The translations under genes and the position numbers were made by a program. Below, piece by piece: positions 1-8,145 of a DNA stretch of 64,000 nt; position 1 is the first letter of the stretch, and every line of letters starts with the position of its first letter. The stretch covers positions 1 to 64,000 of the forward strand of contig JAHBXG010000001.1 in assembly GCA_019636565.1 (NCBI GenBank), given 5' to 3'. Under the pieces are notes generated by a model. The model was given only the letters and a program-made list of their open reading frames with translations. It was not told the DNA's origin and did no database searches. Source of the DNA: Phycisphaeraceae bacterium (GTDB lineage Bacteria > Planctomycetota > Phycisphaerae > Phycisphaerales > UBA1924).

Positions 1-1
1 G

Positions 2-835
2 CCGGGATCGCCGGAAGCTCCTCCTGTCGATGACATGACCCTCCGCAACTGGATGATCGACCGCATCTACGACACCTACATCAACGAGGACGATCTCCGC
101 GACTGCGACGACGCAACCTACGAGATCTTTAACAAGTTCGAGCCCGGCGCGTACAGCAGCCGCGAGTTCATCGAGGCGATGGGCAAGTACCTCGTCGACA
201 ATCACCCCAAGAACGAATCGCTCGTCAAGACCGCCTACCAGAAGCGCGTCCCGATCTTCTGCCCCGCCTTTAGCGATTGCTCCGCCGGCTTCGGCATCGT
301 GCTGCAGCAGACCGAAGCCATCGAACAGGGCCGAGGCCAGGTCGCCTTCGACAGCGGCAAGGACTTCCGCGAACTGACCGACATCAAGCTCGCGTGCAAG
401 GACACCGGCCTGCTCATGCTCGGTGGCGGCGTCCCCAAGAACTTCGCCCAGGACATCGTGGTTGCCGCCGAACTCCTCAGCGAGCGCAAGGGCGGCAAGG
501 CCCGTGGCGACATCGGCATGCACAAGTACGCGATCCAGATGACCGTCGCCGACAGCCGTGACGGCGCACTCTCCGGCTCGACGCTCCGCGAGGCCTGCTC
601 CTGGGGCAAGGTCGACGTCGTTCACGAACAGATGGTCTTCGGCGAGTTGTCCGCCCTGTTCCCCATCCTCGCGAGTGACGCCTACCACCGCGCCGAGTGG
701 AAGAAGCGCAAGCCCTTCAAGTTCGCCGATCTCTACGAGAAGCAGGCCGGGGAGCGTCTGCTCACCGAGATCAAGACCAGCCGCGTGAAGAAGACGGTGG
801 GCAAGGTCTCGAACAGGCAGACCGTCTCTCGCTAA
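2..835 (+). CDS. Deoxyhypusine synthase-like protein (5' partial)
   Basis: NAD-dependent transferase of the deoxyhypusine synthase / homospermidine synthase family. The frame is open to the left window edge (it begins PGSPEAPPVDD before the first ATG at 35), so that ATG is probably internal and the N-terminus is missing. Family marks are the segment FCPAFSDCSAGFG, the glycine-rich LGGGVPKNF, and near the C-terminus SGSTLREACSWGKV, which lines up with the region holding the catalytic lysine of eukaryotic enzymes (SWGK). Bacteria lack eIF5A, so in this setting the enzyme is usually thought to make homospermidine or a related polyamine; which reaction this one performs cannot be read from sequence. 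A strong terminator follows. Confidence 0.85.
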   Translation, partial: PGSPEAPPVDDMTLRNWMIDRIYDTYINEDDLRDCDDATYEIFNKFEPGAYSSREFIEAMGKYLVDNHPKNESLVKTAYQKRVPIFCPAFSDCSAGFGIVLQQTEAIEQGRGQVAFDSGKDFRELTDIKLACKDTGLLMLGGGVPKNFAQDIVVAAELLSERKGGKARGDIGMHKYAIQMTVADSRDGALSGSTLREACSWGKVDVVHEQMVFGELSALFPILASDAYHRAEWKKRKPFKFADLYEKQAGERLLTEIKTSRVKKTVGKVSNRQTVSR

Positions 836-858
836 TACGTACCGCACCCGGATTTCCA

Positions 859-885
859 AGCCCGAGCAAATGCTCGGGCTTTTTT
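859..885 (+). terminator. Rho-independent terminator after the DHS-like gene
   Basis: A 10-bp perfect stem (AGCCCGAGCA / TGCTCGGGCT, 859-868 and 871-880) with a 2-nt loop runs straight into TTTTT. It lies 24 bases past the stop codon. Confidence 0.85.
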
Positions 886-941
886 CATGCGCGCGATCAC
901 TGGCGCTTCGGGGTTTGTCGGGAAGAACCCGCGAAATGCAA

Positions 942-1004
942 CCGCCCGCCGGCTCGGGGAGCGGGCGGGCGATCGATGCACCCGCGAAGCGGGCCTCCAG
1001 GCCC
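942..1004. terminator. Hairpin cluster between convergent genes
   Basis: Three further perfect inverted repeats sit between the convergent DHS-like and PEP-CTERM genes: CCGCCCGC / GCGGGCGG (942-949, 961-968), CCCGC-GAA-GCGGG (981-993) and GGGCCT-CC-AGGCCC (991-1004). On the minus strand they follow the stop of the gene ending at 1021 and probably help end its transcript, although no good T-tract follows on that strand. Confidence 0.4.
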
Positions 1005-1020
1005 ATGAGTGCAAAGCTGG

Positions 1021-1650
1021 TTACAGGCTCCGACGCCGCCGTGCCGCGACAAGGCCGCTCATCCCGAGCAGGCCGCACGCGCCGGGCGCCGGCACTGCGT
1101 CGGTGATCACGCGGATCTGAGCAACCTCGCCAATCGCCGAGAGCGCCGCAAGGTTGAACGTGATCGTGTTCGCGTTGATCGAGAAGAACGAAGGGATCGT
1201 GGTATTGGTGCCGCGAAACGGATACGTCGTCGGGTACACCGTGCCGAACGAGCCGCAGGTCACGTCCGAGGCGTCCAGTGTGACGTTCTTGAAGATCACG
1301 CCCACGATCTTTGTCGCAAACGTCACCGTGCCCTGTGCGCTGATCACGCCGGGAATGCCCTCGAAGTGGATGAAGTGGCTGTCGAACGTGCCGCCCAGCA
1401 GGCCCGGAATAGTGAACGCGCTCGTGCCGGGGTTGTTCGTCATATCCACCGCGAGCGTCGCCAGCGTGATGTTCTGCTGTTCATCCCAGGCGTACGCGTT
1501 GAAGCCCGTGAGCGCCAGCGGCACGCACGAGACCGGAGGCGAACCCAGCCACGTCGTCTGCCCGGTCACGCCGGTAATCGCGCCGTTCGCGGAAGAGACC
1601 AGAGCCGTCAAACCAAGAGCCGCAAGAGAGAGTTTGGTCGTGAGCTTCAT
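1021..1650 (-). CDS. Secreted PEP-CTERM-like protein, tandem paralogue 3
   Basis: Predicted exported surface protein of 209 residues. The start at 1650 (MKLTTKLSLAALGL) is preferred over an ATG 18 bases upstream because AAAGGA lies 9 bases before it. A signal peptide ends near SSANGA. The C-terminus is VPAPGACGLLGMSGLVAA followed by RRRRSL, a short PxP motif, hydrophobic helix and basic tail of the exosortase-type sorting signal. The body shares WDEQQN, VDMTNNPGTSA, DSHFIHFE, GVIF and TVYPTTYPFRG with the two genes immediately upstream in the same orientation (83-base gap to the next). Function is unknown; no enzyme motif is seen. A surface-attached beta-rich protein is the likely class. Confidence 0.75.
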   Translation of the reverse strand: MKLTTKLSLAALGLTALVSSANGAITGVTGQTTWLGSPPVSCVPLALTGFNAYAWDEQQNITLATLAVDMTNNPGTSAFTIPGLLGGTFDSHFIHFEGIPGVISAQGTVTFATKIVGVIFKNVTLDASDVTCGSFGTVYPTTYPFRGTNTTIPSFFSINANTITFNLAALSAIGEVAQIRVITDAVPAPGACGLLGMSGLVAARRRRSL

Positions 1651-1733
1651 GACTGGAGATCCTTTCAAAGAGCTTTGCTTCGCAGGTCAATTACAAATTG
1701 GAGGAGAACGAGAGAGGAAGAAACGAGAGAGAT

Positions 1734-2354
1734 TCAGGACCGACGCCGACGCGCCGCGACCAATCCGCCCAGGCCCAACAGAGCGCCACAGCCCGGAGCC
1801 GGAACGATGTGCTCGGTCAGCACACGCAGTTCGATCAGGTCCGACGTCGGAACCACGGACGAGAAGTGAAATGTCAGCACGTTGTTGTTGATCGAGAACA
1901 TCGATGCCGCGTTCAGGCCGCGATTCGGATTGCCCGTCGGGTAGATCGTCGTCGGCGCACCCAGCGGGATGTCGGTCACGTCGAGGAACAGGGCCCGGAA
2001 GATCACGCCCCGGATCTTGCCCGCAAACGTCACCTGGCCGTTCACAAACTGCGCCGCCGTGCTCGGCTCGAAGTGGATGAAGTGGCTGTCGATCACGCCG
2101 CTCACCAGGCCGGCCACCGGAGCGCCGCTGTTGCCCGGGTTGTTGATCATGTCGCACTGGACATTCGCGACCAGAAGATTCTGTTTCTCATCCCACGCGA
2201 ACGCATTCGGGCCCACCAGCGCCCCCGGCGTGCACGCCACCGGCGGCAACGCCAGCCACGTTGTCTGCCCCGCGACGCCGGTGATCGCACCGTTCGCGAA
2301 TGTTGCGCCCATCGCTGCCACCGTGCCGCCGATCAGTGCCTTCAAAGAGTTCAT
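1734..2354 (-). CDS. Secreted PEP-CTERM-like protein, tandem paralogue 2
   Basis: Exported protein of 206 residues, middle copy of a three-gene tandem family. AAAGGA sits 8 bases before the ATG. The signal peptide MNSLKALIGGTVAAMGATF is followed by ANGAITGVAGQTTWL, nearly the same mature N-terminus as its neighbours. Shared landmarks are AWDEKQN, CDMINNPGNSG, IDSHFIHFEP, GVIFRALFLDVTD and TIYPTGNPNRG. The tail is VPAPGCGALLGLGGLVAA then RRRRS, a PEP-CTERM-like sorting signal. It lies between its two paralogues with 65- and 83-base gaps, so all three could share a transcript. Function unknown. Confidence 0.75.
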   Translation of the reverse strand: MNSLKALIGGTVAAMGATFANGAITGVAGQTTWLALPPVACTPGALVGPNAFAWDEKQNLLVANVQCDMINNPGNSGAPVAGLVSGVIDSHFIHFEPSTAAQFVNGQVTFAGKIRGVIFRALFLDVTDIPLGAPTTIYPTGNPNRGLNAASMFSINNNVLTFHFSSVVPTSDLIELRVLTEHIVPAPGCGALLGLGGLVAARRRRS

Positions 2355-2419
2355 GTTCCGATCCTTTCAAGTGTGATTGAGTTCGTTGGAGTTGCGAGCA
2401 CGCCGCGCTTTCTTGCACC

Positions 2420-3031
2420 TCAGCGCCGCCGACGCGAAAGAAAAAGTCCGCCCAGTCCGAGCGCCGCGATCCCGCCCGGCGCCGGAACCGGATGCGTGAG
2501 CACGCGGATCTGCACCACCTCCGGCACCGGTGACAACGCGAAGAGACTGAAATTCAGCGTGTTGCCGCTGATCGAGAAGGACGATTGACTGTTCAGCCCG
2601 CGGAACGGATAGCCGGTCGGATACACCGTGCCGCCCGCTCCGAACGAAGCGTCCGTGCTGTCCAGAGTCGTGTTGACGAAGATCACGCCGATGATCTGGC
2701 CGCTGAATGTCACCGAGCCGTTGAACGGGCCGACGCCCGAATAGTCCTCAAGGTGAAGAAAGTGGCTGTCGAACACGCCGCCGATCACGCCGGAGATCGC
2801 ACCGGCGCTGGTGCCCGGGTTGTTCACCATGTCGACAAACACGCCGCCGGTCGGAACATTCTGCTGCTCGTCCCATGTATACACCGTCGGCCCGGTGAGA
2901 AAGCCCGGCGAGCAGTTCGCGGGCGCAACCCCCAGCCAGGTGGCGGAGCCGGAGACCCCGGTAATCGCGGCCGAAGCCGCCGTCGCGCCAATCACCAATC
3001 CCGTCGCCGCCATCATCGTGTACGTTTTCAT
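2420..3031 (-). CDS. Secreted PEP-CTERM-like protein, tandem paralogue 1
   Basis: Exported protein of 203 residues and the first of the three paralogues in transcription order. AAAGGGA lies 7 bases before the ATG. The signal peptide (MKTYTMMAATGLVIGATAAS) leads into AAITGVSGSATWLG. The body carries TWDEQQN, VDMVNNPGTSAGAISG, FDSHFLHLED, GVIFVNTTLDSTD and TVYPTGYPFRGLN, matching the other two copies. It ends VPAPGGIAALGLGGLFLS then RRRR, the sorting-signal layout. A different PEP-CTERM-like gene begins 48 bases upstream. No function can be assigned; three diverged copies suggest related surface roles. Confidence 0.75.
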   Translation of the reverse strand: MKTYTMMAATGLVIGATAASAAITGVSGSATWLGVAPANCSPGFLTGPTVYTWDEQQNVPTGGVFVDMVNNPGTSAGAISGVIGGVFDSHFLHLEDYSGVGPFNGSVTFSGQIIGVIFVNTTLDSTDASFGAGGTVYPTGYPFRGLNSQSSFSISGNTLNFSLFALSPVPEVVQIRVLTHPVPAPGGIAALGLGGLFLSRRRR

Positions 3032-3079
3032 TTGGTTCCCTTTGCAAAATCCTCTGTTGAGTTCTGTTCGCTCTTGAGT

Positions 3080-3757
3080 TCACCGCCTGCGCCGGGCCGC
3101 GCAGATTCCCGCGCCAACCCCGATCAGCGCGAGCGATCCCGCTCCGGGAACCGGCGTGATCCGAATGTCATCGATTCCCATGTACGTGTTCAGCGTGCCC
3201 GTCTTGTAAACCTCGGGAAAGAAGTACTGCAGGCTCCCCGCGTTGCTCGGCGCCGTGAAGGTCGCGCTCTGCAGCACCCAACCCATCGACCACGTGACGG
3301 TCGGGGCGAACGTCGCGATCAGCGTGCTGGGCGATGAGCCCGTCGCGCCCAGTTTGAACCGCCATCCGCCCGCGACATACCCGAACGGCGCGTTGGGCGC
3401 GTGCACCAGAGCCGAGATCGTGTACTGCTGACCCGGCGTGAGCGTGAACGCCATCAACTGATGCATGTTCTCGAAGTTCCATCCGCCCGCCCAGCGCTTG
3501 CCCTGCGCCGCCGTCACGCCCGTGAAGACGCCCGCAAACGCCGGATTCAGCCCGTTGCCGCTGGGGTTTGCCCACGTGTCGAACGACACAAACGGATTCC
3601 CCGGGGCCGTGCTCGTCCACGGCGAAGGCACCTGCGCCTGCCCATTCGCCGTGACAAACCCGGCCTCGAATCCGCCGTTCAGAATCTGCGCGAGTGCGCG
3701 CGTGGTCCCCACTATGCCCACCATGGACAGAGCGATACCCAATCGGATTCGGTTCAT
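3080..3757 (-). CDS. Secreted PEP-CTERM-like protein, carbohydrate-binding-like fold
   Basis: Exported protein of 225 residues, unrelated in sequence to the three paralogues downstream. AAGGGG lies 8 bases before the ATG. A signal peptide (MNRIRLGIALSMVGIVG) precedes ILNGGFEAGF, a start typical of DUF642 and CBM-like jelly-roll domains in which NGGFE opens the first strand. Further sandwich-like pieces are QQYTISALVHA and YMGIDDIRITPVPG. The tail VPGAGSLALIGVGAGICAA ending RRRR is the PEP-CTERM-like sorting helix. It is first in a co-oriented set of four exported proteins. Sugar or matrix binding is an inference from fold resemblance only. Confidence 0.7.
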   Translation of the reverse strand: MNRIRLGIALSMVGIVGTTRALAQILNGGFEAGFVTANGQAQVPSPWTSTAPGNPFVSFDTWANPSGNGLNPAFAGVFTGVTAAQGKRWAGGWNFENMHQLMAFTLTPGQQYTISALVHAPNAPFGYVAGGWRFKLGATGSSPSTLIATFAPTVTWSMGWVLQSATFTAPSNAGSLQYFFPEVYKTGTLNTYMGIDDIRITPVPGAGSLALIGVGAGICAARRRR

Positions 3758-3792
3758 ATCTGTTTCCCCTTGTCTTGTTCCGGCTTGGTCGC

Positions 3793-3807
3793 CCGGCGAA
3801 TTGCCGG
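3793..3807. promoter_or_regulatory. Inverted repeat upstream of PEP-CTERM set
   Basis: CCGGC-GAATT-GCCGG is a 15-base inverted repeat in the leader of the gene starting at 3757. It could be an operator or an RNA hairpin; nothing else supports either reading. Confidence 0.2.
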
Positions 3808-3954
3808 TCCCCGCCGCGGCCCGGTTCTTTCACACCCCAAGGCCTATGGAGTTGCCGACAAGGGGCAAAACCTTGCAGCATGCTTTCACGATTTCTGCGA
3901 AGTGCAGCGATTGTGTCGGCCGCCAAACAAACCAGCAAACGGCCCGACGCCGAC

Positions 3955-5487
3955 TTATTGCTTCGCCGGTGATTCCGGCTCAATCGGCGGCAACTTCGAC
4001 AGGTCCCACACCCAGATTTCTGCCTGAGTATCGGTTCGGACTCCCGCGCGTCGATTCGGCGTGACATCCACATACGCCGCGGCCCAGCGCCCGTCGGGCG
4101 AAACCGCAAAGCCGCGATCGGACGGGTAGTCGCCCGCGCCACCAAGTATGCCGATCTCTTTTCCCCGCTTTGACATCAACCCATGACCTTCAAGTTTCGT
4201 TTGCACGTACATCCCGCGCTCTTCGCCGCCGAAAGGAAAAAGGCAGACTTGATCAATTGCCTGCCCGGTCTGCGTATCAAGCACCATCCCCCGGAACAAT
4301 CCGAAATCATTCGCGATCTCGATTCTTCTTCCGTCAGGCAGCCAATGGACGGGCGAACTCCATTGGGCGCGACTCCGAAATGGAAACCTCGCAATCGAAG
4401 TCCCGTTCGGAATACTCAAGATTGAGTCGATAGTACCGCCAGTCAGCGGCATCTCAAGCAAAGCCCAACGCATGGTCCCATCGATCTCTTGCACCACGTA
4501 GCGGGGACTGAGTTGCCCGTTCCGTCCGCTCGCTGTTTGCGGCTCCGGCTGAACTTCCGCGAGAAGAGTTCTCGCGCCAGACTCAAGCTCCACCGCAAAG
4601 AGCTGGTGGGGCCCCTTCTTCATGCGCTGCTCGAATTGCGCATACACAATTCGATTGTCTTTGGAAAAGCCGACAGGCCGCACGAGGTCAAACTTCTCCG
4701 CACCGAATTCGATCGTCCGCCGTTGGCCGCTTTCTGCCCGCATGATATGAAGCTTGCTGCAATCCTGAAACGGAACGTTGAGCACATACTTTCCGTCCGG
4801 TGAGATAAACCCCTCGGCCCAATTTGACACCTGATCGCGCAACAGAATCTGTGGCTTCCCGCTATCAAGAGGAACTCGAACTATTCGTTTGAATCCGCTG
4901 TTCCCATACACCGACATCCGTCGCACAAGCGCCCAACTTCCCATCGACTTCTCAAGTCCCCTCCACGGCCACGTCGGATCGGGATAGTTGCGCGCACCCA
5001 TCGGCTTGAGCGCAACCGCGAGCACGATGGAGCTCGCCAGCACAAACACACCGGTCATCCCCATCGGCACCGCCCGCCGCGCCCGCGAACTCCCCTTCAC
5101 CGGCCCGCGCACCGATCGCCTCCCGCATTCCGGACAACGCGATGTTTCCGTCGCCCACCTCCCTTGTCCGTTTGCGTCGAGCGTCGCCTGATCAACCGAC
5201 AACTCATGATTGCACCCGCGGCAGTACAGCCGGCCCCTTTCGCGCGCCCGCGAACAATAACGCCGCACGCAGACGAAAAACGCAAGCAATGCAAAAGGAA
5301 GCACAGCCGCCGCAACCGTCGGCGCATGCCACCACAAGATTTTGGTCGGCGGATCGTTCCAGACTTCCGTGCAGTAATAAAGAGCCGGCGGATCACCCGC
5401 AAAGCACATGCTGGGCGTCGACAGGACGCCAGTCGGCCCCCCTTCCAGCGGCACCGTCAATGTCGGCTCAATCGTCGGAACCATCAT
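3955..5487 (-). CDS. Membrane zinc-ribbon / beta-propeller protein, copy A
   Basis: Unknown function, 510 residues. A membrane segment at about 57-74 is followed by a zinc ribbon with Cys89/Cys92 (YCRGCNHEL) and Cys118/Cys121 (RCPECGRRS), then a second membrane segment at about 142-160. The remaining 340 residues look like a TolB/WD40-type propeller: SPDGKYVL, LPDGRRIEI and VSPDGRWAAAY are blade motifs, and the last is followed by AEIWVWDLSKL. A paralogue with the same layout lies at 6326-7888, and the pair brackets a divergent methyltransferase gene. The start is the first of two adjacent ATGs. A membrane-anchored sensor or scaffold is plausible, but no partner is evident. Confidence 0.7.
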   Translation of the reverse strand: MMVPTIEPTLTVPLEGGPTGVLSTPSMCFAGDPPALYYCTEVWNDPPTKILWWHAPTVAAAVLPFALLAFFVCVRRYCSRARERGRLYCRGCNHELSVDQATLDANGQGRWATETSRCPECGRRSVRGPVKGSSRARRAVPMGMTGVFVLASSIVLAVALKPMGARNYPDPTWPWRGLEKSMGSWALVRRMSVYGNSGFKRIVRVPLDSGKPQILLRDQVSNWAEGFISPDGKYVLNVPFQDCSKLHIMRAESGQRRTIEFGAEKFDLVRPVGFSKDNRIVYAQFEQRMKKGPHQLFAVELESGARTLLAEVQPEPQTASGRNGQLSPRYVVQEIDGTMRWALLEMPLTGGTIDSILSIPNGTSIARFPFRSRAQWSSPVHWLPDGRRIEIANDFGLFRGMVLDTQTGQAIDQVCLFPFGGEERGMYVQTKLEGHGLMSKRGKEIGILGGAGDYPSDRGFAVSPDGRWAAAYVDVTPNRRAGVRTDTQAEIWVWDLSKLPPIEPESPAKQ

Positions 5488-5543
5488 GCCCTCGCCGTCA
5501 GACTACTTCATCCGCCCCGCACGCGTTCTCGTATCCTGCACCC

Positions 5544-6320
5544 ATGGACCGCGCCCGCTTCTCCGCTCTCGCCCACTCGTCCCACGTCTACTGCAATCCG
5601 ATCTCCAATGCCTCCATCGAGCACGCCCTCGATCTCATCGCCGCGGCACACTCTCTCCCCTCCGCTCCCCCGCTTTCCTCCGCCCTCGACATCGCCTGCG
5701 GCAAGGCCGAACTCCTCATCCGCCTCCTTGAGCGCTTCCCCCCGCCTCTGCGTTCACTCGGACTCGACAACTCCCAGTTCATGCTCGACGAGGCCCGCGC
5801 TCGCGCCAAATCCCGCAACATCGCCGACCGCCTGAACCTCCGCCTCACCGATGCCGAGCACGTCGTCCCGCTGCTTCCCGGCGCCAGTTTCGACTTCGTC
5901 AGTTGCATCGGCTCGTCCCACGCGCTCCAAGACAAGCACCGCGCCATGGAGCAGATGTCCCGCCTCGCCACTTCCCGGGGCCACGTCCTCCTGGGCGAAG
6001 GCTACTGGAAGAAAAAGCCCGACCCCGCCTACCTCGCCGCTTTCGGCGCCAACGAAGACGAAATGGACACACACGAATCCAATCAGCAACTCGGCCTGGC
6101 CCACGGCCTGCAACTCATCTGGTCTACCGTCGCGAGCGATGAAGATTGGGACGCGTACGAAGACGCCTATTCCGACAACATCGAACGCTTTGCCCGCGAG
6201 AATCCAGCCGACCCTGACACCCTCGCCATGCTGGAGCGCTCGCGCGCGTGGCACAAACTCTTTCAAGATCACGGCCGCGCGACGATGGGGTTCGGGTTGT
6301 ATCTCTTTCGACGCGCGTAG
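5544..6320 (+). CDS. Class I SAM-dependent methyltransferase
   Basis: Predicted methyltransferase of 258 residues. Motif I is LDIACGKAELLIRLLERF and the post-I acidic position lies in GLDNSQFMLDEARARA; motif IV-like residues are FDFVSCIGSSHAL. The start at 5544 (MDRARFSALAHSS) was chosen because residues upstream are low-complexity and overlap the divergent gene; no clear Shine-Dalgarno is present. Substrate unknown; the HALQDKHRAMEQMSRL segment resembles small-molecule methyltransferases of the Methyltransf_25 type. It lies between two paralogous minus-strand membrane genes, 56 bases from one and 5 from the end of the other. Confidence 0.8.
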   Translation: MDRARFSALAHSSHVYCNPISNASIEHALDLIAAAHSLPSAPPLSSALDIACGKAELLIRLLERFPPPLRSLGLDNSQFMLDEARARAKSRNIADRLNLRLTDAEHVVPLLPGASFDFVSCIGSSHALQDKHRAMEQMSRLATSRGHVLLGEGYWKKKPDPAYLAAFGANEDEMDTHESNQQLGLAHGLQLIWSTVASDEDWDAYEDAYSDNIERFARENPADPDTLAMLERSRAWHKLFQDHGRATMGFGLYLFRRA

Positions 6321-6325
6321 CCGAA

Positions 6326-7888
6326 TCACTTCCCGACGTTCAATGGTTTCTCTGTCTCCGGATCCAGCAGCTTCTCAAAATCCCACACCTGCACCACGGG
6401 TGCCGTCGTCGGTGGCACGCCAAGCATTGCGCTTATCCACGACGGCGCGACCTCTCTCTCCTTCCAACCGCTCGCAAACCTTCCGTCCGCCGTCCCGATC
6501 ACCGGCGACATCTGCGTCGCCGCCGAAAGCCTTCCCACCGTTCGCGGCTCACCCTTCAACGACATGACCTCGGCCACCCCATGGATCGAATACCCCAAAA
6601 GCCGCGGACCGGTCCTGTCGCGTTCCTGAGGTTCACCGATCGGCGGCACAACCGCCAGGTCGTCGCCCGTTGCAAGATCGAACGCGGTCGTCGTGTTCGT
6701 CATCCCATTCCGGACGATACACGCCTTTCCGTCCACATTGAGTTCGATCCGCAAACTACCCGACGACAAACTGTGCACCCTTTCCATTTGCTTTCCATTT
6801 ACGCTCCAATGAAGCGTTTCTTCCCTGCCGCCCGTTGTAAGTTGAATCACTGATTTGTGAACCCACGCCACACCGGCTGTGGTTTCCCGAAATTCAAAGC
6901 TGCGTGCAAACACCGGTGCACGCCCTTCTGCCGACAACTCCACCGACGCGATCACCAAAAACTCTCCGGTTGAGGGGTCGAACGTCAGAAGCTCGTGCCG
7001 CACGTTTGGGCCGAGGTACGTCAACCTGCTCACGAACGCGCAATTTGTGTCTTTCGCAAATCGAATGATTCTGAAGTACGAACGCGTGTCTGGCATGCTC
7101 GGATACACACGGCGCTCGCCGCTCTTCAAATCAATGACCAGAACTCGTCCATGATTCTTCTCCGCCGCGACTGCAAATTTTCCATCGGGCGTAATGAACT
7201 CAGCAAAGCTCATATCCTGCGAATCGATCGGCCCGACCACTTCTTTCGCGCCCGTGCTCGGATCTATCCGCCAGAGCCGCGTTGATTGAACCAGCATCTC
7301 AGGGACTCGCCGCTCCAGCGCCCACGCACCAAACACCTTCTCCATCCCCGCCACCGGCCACGTCCCGCCTCCCCACGCGCTCCGCTGATGAAACCGCAGC
7401 ATGGCCAGCATCACCAGCAAGCACCCAAAAAGTACAACCGGCGAAACAAATAGCACCGGCAACAGGCGTGTAGATCGCAGCCGCCCACGCACCGGCCCGC
7501 GCTTGTGCCGCACGCCGCACTCCGGACACTTCGATTCCGCGTCCGCCCACACCGCGCGCTTCTTCTCATTCAACTTCAACTGCGGCTTCGCCAACTGATG
7601 ATTGCAAACGCGGCAATACATCCGCCCCACCTGCCGAGGCCGCTTTCCCACCCGCCTGATCCACCACACCGTCGCCAGCAACGTCGCCAACAACACCGAC
7701 CCCGCGATCGTCGGGCAATGCCACGAAAACCAACGCCCCCACGTCGCGTTCCACACCGGCTCCGCCACGTACAGCATCGGAGGCGAACCCGCGAACATCA
7801 GCCCCGGATCGGCGATCCTCCCGCCCGGCATCGCGTCCGGCGGGGCTTCCAGCGGAAAGATAAATGTCGGCTCCAAAACCGGGGTCAT
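6326..7888 (-). CDS. Membrane zinc-ribbon / beta-propeller protein, copy B
   Basis: Paralogue of the gene at 3955-5487, 520 residues. The start at 7888 (MTPVLEPTFIFPLEAPP) was chosen over an ATG 75 bases upstream because it aligns with the copy-A start MMVPTIEPTLTVPLEGG. The order of parts is the same: membrane segment (about 60-76), zinc ribbon with Cys92/Cys95 (YCRVCNHQL) and Cys121/Cys124 (KCPECGVRH), second membrane segment (about 144-164), then a C-terminal propeller-like region with TPDGKFAVAAE and GTADGRFASGW, ending VVQVWDFEKLLDPE. Function unknown. The shared PVRGR and WAxE context flanking the ribbon supports recent common ancestry of the two copies. Confidence 0.7.
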   Translation of the reverse strand: MTPVLEPTFIFPLEAPPDAMPGGRIADPGLMFAGSPPMLYVAEPVWNATWGRWFSWHCPTIAGSVLLATLLATVWWIRRVGKRPRQVGRMYCRVCNHQLAKPQLKLNEKKRAVWADAESKCPECGVRHKRGPVRGRLRSTRLLPVLFVSPVVLFGCLLVMLAMLRFHQRSAWGGGTWPVAGMEKVFGAWALERRVPEMLVQSTRLWRIDPSTGAKEVVGPIDSQDMSFAEFITPDGKFAVAAEKNHGRVLVIDLKSGERRVYPSMPDTRSYFRIIRFAKDTNCAFVSRLTYLGPNVRHELLTFDPSTGEFLVIASVELSAEGRAPVFARSFEFRETTAGVAWVHKSVIQLTTGGREETLHWSVNGKQMERVHSLSSGSLRIELNVDGKACIVRNGMTNTTTAFDLATGDDLAVVPPIGEPQERDRTGPRLLGYSIHGVAEVMSLKGEPRTVGRLSAATQMSPVIGTADGRFASGWKEREVAPSWISAMLGVPPTTAPVVQVWDFEKLLDPETEKPLNVGK

Positions 7889-8145
7889 GCCGACCAGACT
7901 ATCCAACAACCTCTCTTGCCGGCCACCCTTCTGGCCCGATTTGAAAGCAGTCACTTGAGGCACCTCACACCCACTCTGTTCGCCGACGGATTCGCAGCCG
8001 CCGGGTTTTCCGTTTCAGTGTGCGCTGCTCAAGGCGAGAACATTGCGAAAGCAACCGACAAATCCGCCGAAACCATCGAACCCCAAGAACCACCACCGCG
8101 CTTCAGTCCGTCACCCACCCTTCGTCATCGAAAAGGACTCATCTC

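Noticed and set aside
1009..2588. Long plus-strand frames across the PEP-CTERM array
   Set aside because: Arg-rich shadows of three proteins with signal peptides and sorting tails on the other strand.
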